From NCBI GenBank assembly GCA_023055425.1, contig JALGPY010000002.1:156747345-156811344 (forward strand): DNA of 64,000 bases, written 5' to 3'. Below, piece after piece: positions 21,705 through 33,178 of the stretch (positions within the stretch are counted from its first letter, which is position 1; every line of letters begins with the position of its first letter). A model generated the notes under the pieces. The model was not told where the DNA came from and made no database searches. It saw only the letters and a program-made list of their open reading frames with translations. Source of the DNA: Linanthus parryae (taxonomy: Eukaryota > Streptophyta > Magnoliopsida > Ericales > Polemoniaceae). Both the position numbers and the translations under genes were made by a program.

Positions 21705-22035
21705 AGCGTATAAAGATCTCTTTCAACCGAAGAAGACTCAGTTCTTCATTCGGTCAAGTCAGTTTCTTCCTCCTTCTTCTCTTCAACCCCTCGAGAACTC
21801 ACAATCACAAAAAATTATCAAAAATTCGAAAGAGAGGGTGGTTTTGATCGCTCGAAGGAGAGGAAGAAGTTTAAGTCTTGGGGTTTTGACTCAGTCGAGC
21901 TCCAAGTAGGTGTTTAAGTGAAGAACAATTTTAGGGTTCCAATTCCTAGATCTGCAAATTCAAGCAATTGGTGGTTGAATTGGACGAAACTCAAGGAGAA
22001 AACATCGACGGGGATGGATAGGTGAGTAAGGAGAG
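21705..22035 (+). promoter_or_regulatory. Possible internal promoter and splice donor of C
   Basis: A TATA-like GTATAAAG lies near 21708. A C/T-rich tract follows 60-80 bp later, as in plant 5' untranslated leaders, and GGTGAGTAAG (about 22020) matches the plant splice-donor consensus. The env-like reading starts about 370 bp further on. No transcript evidence is available. Confidence 0.3.
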
Positions 22036-22389
22036 ATATACATCTTCTACTTTTACGAAAATGTTTCGACGGTTGAATTTTCAACCCTTTTTGTCAAAAA
22101 AATTGCGGAAACGGCACCCGTAAGAAGGGAAATCCGGGTGCCTAAGGTACTTTCTTGCTATAGCAATTCAATTTATCGCGTCTAGACACATTGAGTAAAA
22201 GCCTATTTTTTTTATTTTTTTGCGTAGTCGCGGCGTTTGGGGGCGATTGACTAGTGTCATAGGAGTACTTGCTCAATTGCTACGTGTTTGCTTTCCGTAT
22301 ACACTTCCTGTCACAATGCACAAGTAGTCGGTTTTGTTTTGTTTTGTTTGTTTGATTGCATCCTAAAAGGCACCGAAAAATAAAAAAAC

Positions 22390-23707
22390 AGGTGAGGGAC
22401 CGTCTGAGGAGGCTTCCGGTTCGGGTGAACCTCCCATTGAGGTGTCGGAAACACGATGTATTCCATACTTACGAATCCTTTACCGGCAAGACCCGAGATT
22501 GTGGGTAGGCGAAAGTCTAAATAAATATGAAAAATGTAGGTCCGGGGAAGTTTGATTCTTATCGCTTTGTGACCCACGAGGCTCACCTAGACTACTACCA
22601 GGGCACCTACTTAAGAAACCCAGGGAAGCCTGAGAAAAACTTTGAGTATGATGAGGATATGTCTAAGGAGATAAAAGAAATCTATACTAGGGAGAAGCTA
22701 CTCAATTGATTTGAATTGGTTGGGAAATCTAGCTCGAGCATAGCTAGGGAATTTTGTGTCAACTTGAGGTATGCGAAGAACGACGAAAGCCAAGACCCGA
22801 GGATGGTTTACTGTAGGAACGAGTGGATAGTCTTCACGCCAGAGGCTATTCGCTTAGCACTTATGTTCCCACCTCTCTCCCAACCATGTGCTTATTCTCT
22901 TATTGTGTCAAGTGAGGGCATTTATGAAAGGGTCAACAGGTTTTACTTCGAAAAGGGTAAGGACCCTTGTGAAAGAAAAGGGGAGATGCTCAAGTGTAAA
23001 GTGCTGAGGAGTGAGCGAAGGCCGCATGCGCGATGGGTTTGTGAGCTTTTAGAAAACTGGGTTTTGGGAATCACCTCGAATCCGCGTATTCATTCAAACT
23101 ATGTGTCATGGCCATGTGTGTCTGGTTGGGGGAGAGGATCGATATCCCTAGGTTTATTTGGGGTAAAATAATGGATAGGATTTCTCGGGATAAAAAAATG
23201 GCCCCAGGACACACTTGTTTGCTCACACACTTGGCCGTCACTTCTGATGTGGTGGTTCCCAAGCACGACAAAGACGTGGAGGTTTTTGCTAAGAGAGAGT
23301 GGTCGAAGTTTGATGTAAAGGGGAAGGCCTTAAAGAGGAACAAGGGTAGGAAGTTTAGCAAGAGAGTGCTAGGGGCCAGCTTTGATGGAGAGGCAGCCTA
23401 CAAGAAGTTGAGAGCTGAGATGGCGGTGGATAGAGATGAGAGGCGACGTCAGATCGAGTGTCATAGGAGCAACCATGCCCAATTGGGTAATTTGACCCAA
23501 ATGGTTGGTGAGTGGTTACTCTACTCGAGTAACGTCCCTAGGGAGGACTTTGACTCGGTTGTGCCCGACTATGAGAAATGGTATCAAGAAGCCGAGTATG
23601 AGGATCCGGTCCCACCGAGTGAGGATGAGGAAGAGCACGTAGATGAGGAAGAAGAAGGGGATGATGTGGACGGAGTCGGGGACGTCCAGGTCTCCGATGA
23701 TGTCTAG
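22390..23707 (+). pseudogene. Env-like ORF of element C (Athila-type)
   Basis: The reading starts near 22390 with a basic, Ser/Gly-rich leader (TGEGPSEEASGSGEPP), passes FDSYRFVTHEAHLDYY, and continues through AREFCVNLRYAKN, MVYCRNEWIVFTPEAIRLAL, RRPHARWVCELLENWV, then in another frame GERIDIPRFIWGKIMDRISR, GHTCLLTHLAVTSDVVVP and a long acidic tail. This pattern is the 'putative plant transposon protein' domain found after pol in Athila elements, often called env-like because of its position. It has no clear signal peptide or membrane segment, so an envelope role is not supported here. At least two frameshifts and one stop (after 22709) break it. Confidence 0.75.
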
Positions 23708-25847
23708 AGGAGAGAGAGCCTTGCACTAGGATTGTCGATTCCTCGTCTTATCGTTGAGGAAAACGATGCATCCTAGTGTGCGCGGGGGGGGGGGGGGGGG
23801 GTGGTACCTTTTACTAGCCAGTATCGAGTCTTGCATCGCCTGTTACATATAGATAGTTTTTGGTTATGTCCTTATCTTTCTTTTTATTACTCATAATTCT
23901 GTTTGCACGTTTACATTATTGAGTCCCCCTACCCTTTATCGAGTCGTTAATAGAGTCGGCCGTTTCATATAGAGATAGGGTTAAAAAAATTAAAAAATTA
24001 AAAAAAATGCCAAAAAAATATTTTTTTTTAGAAAGGGCAATGTGAGTGTGAGAACTTTAGGCATAGTACGTATAGAAAGACTTGCTTTACGAGATTACCT
24101 TCATAGTTTTATACACTCACTTGATTTGCAAATCCAAAGTGTGTGCCATTTTTCTTACAAGAGTTGAGCTAGGTGTGAGATAAACAAGCCGAACGTTCAT
24201 GTGTACGTATTAGGTAGTCGCCATCCAGCCTCGTAGTGGCACACAGAAAAGCTGTGCGAGGATGGGTATTAGAGCACTCACTGCTTCGTAGAACTGACCC
24301 TGTAGGACCACTAGAAAACCCGATTTGAACCTTGGATTATTTGCTAGCCTCTTGACCTTGGGTGACGATTCTTGGCCTTCATCACAAATCGTTTAGAATC
24401 ACCACATAGTGAATCATGAGGGAGTTTTAGTTGAGGGGGTTTGATGAGGGAGAGCTTGTGTTGCATATGTTTGTGAGTCCTACATGATCGCACGTCCGGT
24501 AATTGATATTTTCGAGGGGATGCGAGGGTGAGTGAGTAGACTTGCGCACTTCGGTGTGGCGGTGTTCCATGTCTTTACACCATGGACAAAATTGGGGAGA
24601 GCCGTGAATGCGTGACGTCTAATCCGCACGAAAATGGGGTTGGTTGTTCTTAATTGGTGGTCTGTGCTAGGTATCGGTACTTTCTTCATCATGGTGTGGG
24701 AGGATCGGTTGGATTAGGCACGAGACATATTTCTTGACTACATCAGAGGGGACATGGATAGATGGTAGTGTGGGGGTGTCGACTATTGACTACGTACATG
24801 GAGATTGCACTTTTGACGACTCCACCCCTATACATGTGCTTTGCTTGTTGCGGCTTGTTTGGTGGCACCGTGTACTTCATCGACATTAGGGGGAGATGGC
24901 TCTTACTTGTGATACATATTCATCGTTTTGGTTATTTCCTCCCCCTTTACATATTTGCTTAGCTACTCTTGGAAGACCACTCGTATGAATTGGAAGAATT
25001 TATTGTTGCATTTGAGAGAAATGAAAAAAAATAAAAAAGAAAAAGAAAACGAGAGATGGAATAAAAGAATAAACTGGAGCTTAACGGAAATCGAGTGGTG
25101 AAAGTGACTAGTTCATTGACGGCGGTACTTTTTTTGTGCACGGTTCACAACGGTGGTCAAGGAGATCGTAGTTGTACCGGGGTTTGAGGGGATCGAGTTT
25201 CGGGTTGCGGTTTCTATCATCGTGGTTAGGGTGTGTGAGATGTGATTTTAAATCTGAGAATGTGACGCTTTAGGACTTGTTTCATCATGATTATCCTTAT
25301 GTCCCTAAGCCTCATCATTCTAATCCGTTAGTGGAATAGGAGATCGAACCTTGAACGTGGCTTAGCCTAGCGTAGCCTCTTATTTTATCTGCACACGCAA
25401 AGAGGTAGGTTATTCTCGTACTTAGTAAGGCCATAATTTTTATACTAAGTAGGGTAAATTCTCATTGTCGAGTTTAGTTTCCATTCACGCCTTGTCCCTC
25501 GATTTCTCATCACTCCATGGTAATCGGTTTTAGCTAATTGAGATTGCCCAATCTCGCAAAATAAAAAACACATATATTTTGTCTTTTAATACTTGCACTG
25601 TTTATATTGCATTTGCATGTAGTTGCATTGTGTAGAATCGAGTCGTGTCGGCTAGTAAAAGGTGGTTTGTGGTTGGAGCGTCGTCTCGGACTCGTATGAA
25701 AAGTTGGTGTGAGTATGAAATGTGGTGTTTGTATGCAAATGGTGTAGGGACAGTATGCAAAGTAAGTTTGAGAATTGAGTGAGTTGAGGATGTGAAGTTG
25801 AGAAATGGAGCGTTGGCTTGGATATTTTCTCGAGACGAGAAAAATGT
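23708..25847 (+). other. 3' non-coding region of element C
   Basis: About 2.1 kb without a supported gene, including a poly-G run of about 16 bases at 23786-23801 right after the env-like ORF, and a segment (ATTGAGTCCCCCTACCC, about 23918-23934) shared with element B. Long 3' leaders of this kind are usual in Athila elements. Confidence 0.6.
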
Positions 25848-25862
25848 AATGTGGGGGGTAGT
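25848..25862 (+). other. Polypurine tract of element C
   Basis: A GTGGGGGG-type purine tract lies directly before the TGATAACTCC LTR start. This is the expected second-strand priming site. Confidence 0.75.
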
Positions 25863-26164
25863 TGATAACTCCGTTTTCGGATTTATTTTATTACTTGTTT
25901 TTCTGAATTTTGCGTACTTGTCATGGAGAATTCGTCGTCTTTTGAGTAAAATATGCTTAAATTGAAAATCCTAAGTTTAAATACATTGATTGTTGAATCC
26001 GGGCGTTTCTCGTAGATTTTGATGCCTTTATTGTGATATGATCGCATGGTCTTGTTTCGTGTTGTTATTGGCAGGAAGTAGGGCGCGAGGATCAAAGAGG
26101 ATGGAGAGACTAGCTTCGGAAATAAGGAACTCAAATAAAAGAAGCCAAAGAAGTGAAGGGTACA

Positions 26165-26425
26165 GTCTCTCCGCACGAAGAGAAAAAGGTCTTCGCACGA
26201 AGAGGAGGAGTTAGCCAATTTTCAGACAAGTCGTGGAAGTCTTCGGGAGAGAGCTCTCTGTCTCAAAATAAGAAGACCTTCGCGCGAAGACTGTAACACT
26301 TCGCACGAAGACCTTCACACGATGAGAAAAAGGCGTCCGCACGAAGAAATTCGCATGAAGAAAACGAAGTCTTCGCACTAAGACCTTCACATGAAGAAAA
26401 CGAAGTCTTCGCACAAAGAGTCTAG
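26165..26425. repeat. CTTCG-ACGAAG palindromes in the C LTR
   Basis: Complete or near-complete units occur at about 26170-26181 (one mismatch), 26190-26201, 26275-26286 (CTTCGCGCGAAG, perfect) and 26301-26312, and decayed units near 26316-26420. Several sit back to back as GACCTTC...GAAGTCTTC, so longer hairpins are possible. Confidence 0.85.
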
Positions 26426-26523
26426 AAAGTGCAGCAGATGTGGCGGGGTTTTGGTGCAATTAATTAAAACTTCATCCCATATTTTTGGAAACGTATTAGA
26501 ACGAGTTAGGGGATGGTTTTTCA

Positions 26524-26528
26524 GTATC
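26524..26528. repeat. Target-site duplication of element D, left copy
   Basis: GTATC here and again at 35896-35900, directly after D's 3' LTR. It fits insertion of D into C's LTR. Confidence 0.75.
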
Positions 26529-26816
26529 TTCAAACTAGAGAACACTTTCTTGTGTCTCTTTCATTAACTTTTCAGTTTCATTTCAAGGGTTTGAAACTCA
26601 TTTCAAGGCCTTGGAATAGACATATCTTTTTATACTTCAACTTTTCTCTTTCCAAGGGCTTGAAACTCATTTCAAGGCCTTGAATCACTCTTCACTCATT
26701 TCGTTTATTTTTTAAACCACTCTTCTTGCAAGTTTAGCAAAAGTTGCTCTATTCACCCCCCCCCCCCCCCTTCAAGAGTATTGACCCTGTATTTCTACCT
26801 ACTGTACACCCCTTCA
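26529..26816 (+). repeat. Truncated 5' LTR of element D
   Basis: It matches the last part of the 3' LTR (35597-35895), including the paired TTTCAAGGGTTTGAAAC and TTCAAGGCCTTG palindromes and the run of C before the end. It ends CACCCCTTCA. The first part of the LTR is missing next to the left GTATC. Confidence 0.85.
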
Positions 26817-26830
26817 ATTGGTACGAGAGC
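26817..26830 (+). other. Primer-binding site of element D
   Basis: ATTGGTACGAGAGC follows the LTR, two changes from the initiator tRNA-Met complement. The equivalent site in E is ATTGGTATCATAGC. Confidence 0.8.
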
Positions 26831-26862
26831 TTGTATCACTGCATAGATTTAACCATTTTGTG

Positions 26863-28390
26863 ATTAAGAGTACTGTAGGTGATGGTGGTTTCTCTCAAGG
26901 AAGAGTTGCTAACAGACCTCCTCTCTTCTGTGGAGACAATTTTGTTCACTGGAAAGCTTTAATGAAAATGTTCATCATTGATCAAGATATGGAACTCTAT
27001 ACTATCTTTCAGAATTGACCTCACACTTTCTCCACATAGAAAGATGGGATTAGAACTCCCAAATCTGAAGACACTCTCTCCTCTTCTGAATAAGAACAAT
27101 TTTCTAAAAATTATAAAGCTATGAATATCTTATATTGTGCTTTGAGTGCAGATGAGTTCAACAAGATCTCAGGCTGCAAGACTGCCAAGGAGATCTGGGA
27201 TAAGCTTGTGGTGACCTTTGAAGGAACCGGCCAAGTCAAGCAAACCAAGATCAACATATATCTCAGGAAATATGAGCTATTCAAGATGAATGGAGATGAG
27301 TCAATCAGAGACATGTTTAAAAGTTTCACCGACTTTGTCAACAATCTTGATTCATTGGGAGAACACTTTTCCAATGAAGAAAAGGTTAAAAAGATTTTGA
27401 GAAGTCTTCCAAAGGAAAAATGGGAACCAAAGACTACTGATATTGAGGAAGCTCAAGATCTTTCATCACTTCAACTTGATGACCTGCAAGGAAATCTCCT
27501 TACACATGAAATATTCATGAATGAAGTTGATGGAGAATTAGCAGAAGGTGTCAAGAACCTATCTCTCAACGCAAAATAGAATGATCCATCTCAAAGCCTT
27601 GAAACTGAAGATGATGATGAAGATCCATTTGCTTTGATTTCCAAAGCCTTGACCAGAATTCTTAAAATGAAGAAGAACTTTGGAAACAAGGGCTTCAGCA
27701 GAGATAGACACAGATCCTCCAGTAGCAAAGACTACAAAATTAAATCTTCTTTACATGGTATTAAGACTAAATTCATGAATTGTTTTGAGTGTGGTGATGC
27801 AGGACACTTGATCAGAGATTGTCCACACAAAAAGAGAAAAAAATTTCAGAAGAAAGATCATGATAGAAGAAAGAAAGCTATGATAGCTTCTTAGAGTGAT
27901 TCAGAAACCACAAGTGACTCTGAATCTGAAGAAGAACATACCAACCTATGATTCATGGCCAAGCATGATGAAAGTTCTGAAAAATAACATTGAGATAATG
28001 TTAAACTGCTTGATTTCAAAACCAACAGAAGCCCTCTCAGATTATCTTAGAACAATGCTTTTAAATGAAGAGGACTATTTGAAGGAGATTTGAGTTTTGG
28101 AAGAAAAAGTTCATGAGCAAGAGAAAGAAAACTTGCATCTTGTTTGCCTGAATCAGAACCTTGAAATATCTCAGAATAAAACTGACAGTGATTTCAAGGC
28201 CTTGAAAACTAGTTTCAAATCCTTGAAAACATAAGTCAAGGAAGTAGTCACTGAAAATTATCATTTGAGTGACACTATTTTTAATCTAAGACATCAAGTT
28301 GATGAATTAGATAAGAAAAGACTACTCTAACTGAGAAACTTCAAGAATATGAATCAGTCAAAACAAGACTTGCAGGCTCATAACACAACT
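26863..28390 (+). pseudogene. Gag of element D
   Basis: The start codon seen in E is AAG here (26866-26868). The copia gag core follows: FCGDNFVHWKALMKMFI, LYCALSADEFNKI, KTAKEIWDKLVVTFEGT, RKYELFKMNGDESIRDMFKS. Then comes a basic region with an intact first zinc knuckle CFECGDAGHLIRDC (CX2CX4HX4C, about 27780-27823) and a coiled coil rich in Glu/Lys whose coding DNA includes TTTCAAGGCCTTGAAA at 28192-28207. The longest unbroken piece is 152 residues (27121-27579). Stops near 27016, 27577 and 27893 inactivate it. Gag would package the element RNA. Confidence 0.9.
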
Positions 28391-28399
28391 TGAACTTGA

Positions 28400-29020
28400 T
28401 TCTTTGAGGTAGTTTAAAGTCTGTTCACAATACTGGTATTGGATACAATCCAAATTTTCCCAAGAAGAACAATACCAGATTTTTGAAAGCTGGAAGCAGA
28501 TCTTCTCCTAAGTGCTATTACTGCAATAAGATTGGTCATGTTAAGATGACTTGTCCTTTTAGAAGAAGAGACCCTCACATAATGAGGAATACTTTTCCAT
28601 TCCAACTCAAAGGACATGTTAGATAGATTTGGGTTCCTAAGGGGGTTAGACCACCTAACATGGTTGACCCTGAATATGCATTTAAATTCCACACTTTTTC
28701 TAACAGCTGGGTAAGGTAGTGAATAGTGTTTGCAGGTTGTCACCAAGAACAAAGAACAGAAATTGTTTATGGACAGTGGTTGCTAAAGACACATGAGTGG
28801 AAAGAGATCTCTATTCTAAGAACTGAAAGATTTATCTTAAGGATCAATTACACTTGGTGAAAAAGGAAAATGCATCATTCTTGGTATTGGTGAAGTTGGT
28901 ACAGATTCTGAAAATTCCATTTCTGATGTATATCTAGTTGATGGTTTGAAATTTAACTTGCTTAGTGTATCTTAGCTTTGTGATAATGGTAACAAGGTTA
29001 TCTTTGACAAAGAGAAATGT
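28400..29020 (+). pseudogene. Second zinc knuckle and protease of element D
   Basis: CYYCNKIGHVKMTC (about 28513-28555) is a second, intact CX2CX4HX4C knuckle, separate from the one in gag. The protease follows near 28770 as MDSGC, a stop, then RHMSGKR. Here the catalytic D-S-G is intact but the next codons contain a stop. ISDVYLVDGLKFNLLSVS (about 28920-28973) is the conserved C-terminal block. Two knuckles separated by a coiled coil are also present in E, so this is a property of the family. Confidence 0.85.
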
Positions 29021-29790
29021 GTGGTACAAAATGAGAAATCTAGCAATTGCATCCTCACTTTCTCTAGGTCAAACAATGTCTATACTTTTCAAACTAATAA
29101 AGTTGGAGGAGAAAACTTGAAGCGTCTCAAGGCCTTGAAAGAGGATACAAAGATTTGGCACAGAAAGTTGGGACACATTAGCTCGCATGCCTTGAACAAG
29201 CTGGTTTCCAAGAACTTAGTAAGAGGTTTACCCTCTATCAAGTTAAGAGATGAAGAAGTATGCAAGGCATGTGCACAAGGCAAGCAAACTAGAAGCTCAT
29301 TCAAACCAAAGAACTTTGTAAGTACTACTAGACCCGTTGAATTACTACATATGGATCTCTGTGGTCCTGTGAGAACTCCAACTCCAATGGGTAAGAAGTA
29401 CATGCTTGTTATCTTAGATGATTTTTCTAGATATACTTGGGTTATGTTTCTTAAAGAAAAATCTGAAGCTCTCTCTGAATATTCAAAGCTTTGTAGAGAA
29501 CTTCAAACCTTGAAAAACCTTCCTATTGCTTCAATCAGAAGTGATCATGGTAGAGAATTTGATCAACTTGAGTTTGATATATTCTGTTCTAAGCATGGTA
29601 TCTCTCACAACTTTTCTGCTCCTAGAACTCCTTAACTGAATAGAGTGATTGAAAGAAAGAACAGGATTTTTGAAGACATGTCAAAAACAAAGCTTCTGGA
29701 AAACAAGTTGCCAAAGTAATATTGGGCAGAGGCTGTGAATACATCAAATTATATTCTTAACAGGTGCTTGATCATACCTATTTGAAGAAA
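29021..29790 (+). pseudogene. Integrase of element D
   Basis: The 204-residue frame (29021-29635) has the zinc-binding H-H-C-C (IWHRKLGHISSHALNK, CKACAQGKQTR), then the core LLHMDLCGPVRTPTPMGKK with the first catalytic Asp, and SIRSDHGREFDQLEFD with the second. A TAA at about 29633 stops the frame just before the block that carries the catalytic Glu (VIERKNR, still readable). The following frame gives AEAVNTSNYILNRC. It is one of the better-preserved domains in the window but is interrupted. Confidence 0.9.
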
Positions 29791-29797
29791 ATCCCTT

Positions 29798-31030
29798 ATG
29801 AGCTGTTCAAAGGAAGAAAGCCAAACATTTCTTACTTCAAACCTTTTGGTCCACAATAATGGTAAGGACAACCTTGGTAAGTTTGATGCAAGAAGTGATG
29901 AAGGCATTTTTCTTGGTTATTCATATACAAGCAAAGCCTATAGAGTTTACAATAAGAGTATCAACCTTGTTGAAGAAAGTATTCATCTTATATTTGATGA
30001 AAGCTATGATGGTTCTGTGAGTGATGGTTTTGCAGATCTTAATCTGAACAAGCATGATTCAGATACTGAAGAAGAATCCTGTAAAGGTTCCAAGGAAATG
30101 CTGCAGGAACAAAGAAGGCATTTTCAAGGCCTTGAAACTAAGGTTCAAAGCCTTGAAACATAATCTCAAGAGAAGACGGCTGAAGAAAGCTACTACTTCA
30201 AGTTCTCAAAGACTTGAAAAACAAACTGGAGGGCCTGAAACTTAGACACCAAAGAAGATATTCAAATATCTCTCATCTCATCCTGCTGATATAATTATTT
30301 CTGATCTTACCACTTGTACACAAACCATATCACAATTGAAGAATCTTTGTGCTTTTAATGCTTTTATTTCTCTTGTAGAACCTAAAACTATGAAGGACGC
30401 ATTACAAGAAGCAGACTGGATTACAGCTATGCAAAGTGAACTCAATGAGTTTGAAAGGAACAAGGTTTGGAATCTAGTTCCTCCAACAAGAAATCAGTAT
30501 GTCATTGGTACCAGATGGGTATTCAAAAACAAGTTAGATGAGAATGGAAAGATAATCAGGAACAAAGCTAGATTGGTAGGTCAAGGCTACAATCAAGAAG
30601 AAGGTATTGACTACGAAGAAAATTTTGCTCCTGTTGCCACGTTAGAAGCAATTAGAATTCTGCTTGCATTTGGATCTAACAAGAACATGAAACTATTTCA
30701 AATGGATGTGAAGTGTGAATTTTTAAACGGCTATTTGCAAGAAGAAGTTTATGTTGCTTAACCTCCAGGTTTTGAAATGACAAGTTTCCAGATCATGTTT
30801 ACAAACTTGACAAGACTCTTTATGGTTTGAAACAAGCTCCAAGAGCTTGGTATGAAAGATTGTCAAAGTTTCTACTTGAAAATGATTTAAAAATAGTATT
30901 AGTAGATAATACCCTTTTCATAAAGACTCATGAGAAAGACATCCTTGTAGTTCAAATTATGTTAATGATATTCTATATGGAGCTACTAATGACCTTCTTT
31001 GCAAGGAATTCTCTAGTCTTATGAGCATGG
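29798..31030 (+). pseudogene. Reverse transcriptase of element D
   Basis: An inter-domain region (SDEGIFLGYSYTSKAYRVYN and an acidic EEESCKGSKEMLQEQ) leads into the [79 protein letters not shown], then after a stop and frameshift KQAPRAWYERLSKFL. The catalytic motif lies across another frameshift at about 30958 and reads YVND, where the family has YVDD. The palindrome at 30122-30137 encodes FQGLE. Confidence 0.9.
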
Positions 31031-31910
31031 AAATTTAAATGCGCTTGATGGGAGAATTGAACTTCTTTCTTGGACTTCAAATTCATCAGATGAAGAAAGG
31101 CACATTCCTACATCAAAGCAAGTACACAAGAGAGTTGCTAAACAAGTACAATATGTCTCAATCCAAAGAAACCCCCCCCCCCATGAGTTTGACGTTATCT
31201 TTAGACAAAGATGAATCAGGTAAGAGTGTGAATGTAAAAGAGTCTAGAGGTATGATTTGATCATTACTCTACCTCACAGCTAGTAGACCATATATCATGT
31301 TCAGTGTTTGCATATGTGCTGGATTTCAAGCTGATCCTAAAGAATCACACTTGACTGCAGTTAAGAGAATATTTAGATATCTCAATGGTACCAAAGACTT
31401 AGGGATTTGGTATCCTAAACAATCTAACTTCTCTTTGTGTGGCTATTCAGATGCTGACTTTCCATATAAATTTGATAGAAAGAGTACATCAGGATGCTAT
31501 CAATTTCGTGGATCATCTTTAATCAGCTGGCATTCAAAGAAGTAAAACTCAGTTGCACTATCAACAGCACAAGTTGAATACATAGCAGCTGGAGCTTGCT
31601 GTTCACAAGTTTTATGTATAGCACAACAAATGAGAGACCTTGGATTAGACTTCAGAGATATACCTATCAAGTGTGACAACACAAGTGCAATATCAATTAC
31701 AAGAATCCAGTTCAGCATTCAAGAACAAAGCATACTGATGTTAGACATCACTTCATCAGAGATCATGCTGAAAAAGGTGATATTGTTCTTGAATTTGTTT
31801 CTACTAACATGCAGTATGCCGATATCATCACTAAACCATTTCTAGATGAAAGATTCTCTGCCTTAAGATTGGAATTGTGCATGCTAAATAAAGAAGCATT
31901 GGTTTAGGAA
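31031..31910 (+). pseudogene. RNase H of element D
   Basis: MGELNFFLGLQIHQMKKGTF and YTRELLNKYNMSQSKETP are the RT-RNase H connection, with a poly-C run near 31172 that shifts the frame. HLTAVKRIFRYLNGTKDLGI, SDADFPYKFDRKSTSG, STAQVEYIAAGACCS (shifted) and DNTSAISIT follow: the copia RNase H with its catalytic acidic residues. The C-terminus near 31850 reads ADIITKPF-like in a shifted frame. E's internal deletion removes everything after GACCS. Confidence 0.85.
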
Positions 31911-31919
31911 GAGAATCAT

Positions 31920-32343
31920 GTAAGTATTATGAGTTTCAAAGGTTTGAACTGATTTTCAAAGACTTGAAAATCTTTTCAAAGCTTTGAGTATATGTGCTTT
32001 AAACCATACAGCTTTTCAAGGCCTTGAAATCAATTCTAAAGCCTTGAAAATAAGACTGCATGCTAGTTAGTCAATAATTTGGATCTTTCAATGTTGGGTG
32101 TTATCGTTGTAGATAATTTCTCAATATTGTCCCTCTATTTCAAAAACCCCTTTTCAGCCAAAATAGTATTATATCATTTATTTCCAATTGCACACATAAA
32201 ATTTGAATCTTTTTGATTCAGCAGATCTTCAAAGATTATGAAGAATATTTAGTTTCCTTTTCAAACTGAAACTCTTTTCTATTTATCTTCTTCTTTCTTT
32301 CTCTCCTTTTTATCTATCCTAACTCTCTCTTCTTCTCCCCAAA
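31920..32343 (+). other. Palindrome-rich leader between pol and ORF3 of D
   Basis: It contains TTTCAAAGGTTTGAA, TTTTCAAAGACTTGAAAA, TTTTCAAAGCTTTGA and TTTCAAGGCCTTGAAA (32014-32029), then AT-rich sequence and a C/T-rich run (about 32285-32345) typical of plant 5' leaders. It may drive ORF3 expression. Confidence 0.5.
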
Positions 32344-33045
32344 CCCTAATGAGCACTAGAAGAGCCTCTGACATAATCAAGATGGCTGGTGGTTCAAAGG
32401 CTAGTACAGAGAAGAAAAAAAAAGGTCACTGTGGAAGAGGTTCAGACCATCAGTGGAGATTCAGGTTCAAAGACTGCTACTGAAGAAGGCATGGCACCTC
32501 CTCCTCCCAAGAAGAAGGAAAAGAATTATCAGACACCAGTGTCCAGCAAGAAGAAGAAGACAGTGGAGTCTGCTCAAGAAAAATAGAAAGGGATTCAGAT
32601 TGGTAGCCCTAAGAAGGTGAAGTAGAAGGCTAACAGAGCAGAAAAAGGAAAAGGAAAAGAGAAGATCTACATTCCAGATTCGGATTTAGATACAAATTCA
32701 AGTTCATATGAAACCTATCCTATATCAAGAAAGGGAAGAAAGGTGAAAGAACTTCAAGAAGCTGAGTCAGAATCTAGCAAGGAGTCTTGAAGAAAAGAGC
32801 GTAAGGAAAACTCTTCAGTGATAAAGAAAAGGTCTTTTGGAAAGAAGAAACTGAAACATGAAAGGAAATCTTTAGAAGGGTTAACCTTCATGTTCAACAG
32901 TGTGATCAAGACCATAAGCCCAATAATTGAGGATGATGATCTAGCTCAAAAACAAGAAAAAAAAAGTTGATGATGATGAGGGAAATAGTCAGGAAGAAGA
33001 TGTAGAGCAGCAAGGAAGTGAAGATCCAACCCCTTAACTCTTTCC
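32344..33045 (+). pseudogene. Lys/Glu-rich third ORF of element D
   Basis: It begins at ATG 32349 (MSTRRASDIIKMAGGSK...), after a TATA-like and CCAAACCCTAA-rich leader, shifts frame at an A-run near 32413, and continues as a very basic and acidic sequence (KKKKTVESAQEK, GKGKEKIYIPDSDLD, EAESESSKES, KKRSFGKKKLKHERK), ending near FMFNSVIKTISPIIEDDD. I recognise no domain. Its place between pol and LTR matches the third, env-like ORF of SIRE elements, but no signal peptide or membrane segment is seen. Clusters of Lys suggest a nucleic-acid-binding or nuclear protein, which is inference. Confidence 0.55.
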
Positions 33046-33178
33046 TACTCTTTCTTCTCCTCTTTAAAGTCTTGAAATCCTTTTCAAAGTCTAGAAAATT
33101 CTATCTTTTCAAACAGTCTTTTAAAGTTTTTCCAAAAACTCTGATCCAACATATTTTCTCATTATTTTTTATGAAAGT

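Larger units (their letters stand above)
20661..22389 (+). other. Spacer between pol and the env-like ORF of C
   Basis: About 1.7 kb without a supported coding frame. It carries the palindrome cluster at 21440-21625, then a promoter-like segment: GTATAAAG at about 21708, a pyrimidine-rich run (TTCTTCCTCCTTCTTCTCTTC, about 21767) and a strong 5' splice-site consensus (GGTGAGTAAG, about 22020). This layout resembles a separate transcription unit for the downstream env-like ORF, but that is inference. Confidence 0.5.
25863..26528 (+). repeat. 3' LTR of element C, first part
   Basis: It starts TGATAACTCCG and runs to the insertion of element D, whose duplicated site GTATC is at 26524-26528. It contains at least six CTTCGCACGAAG-type palindromes between 26165 and 26425. 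Confidence 0.8.
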
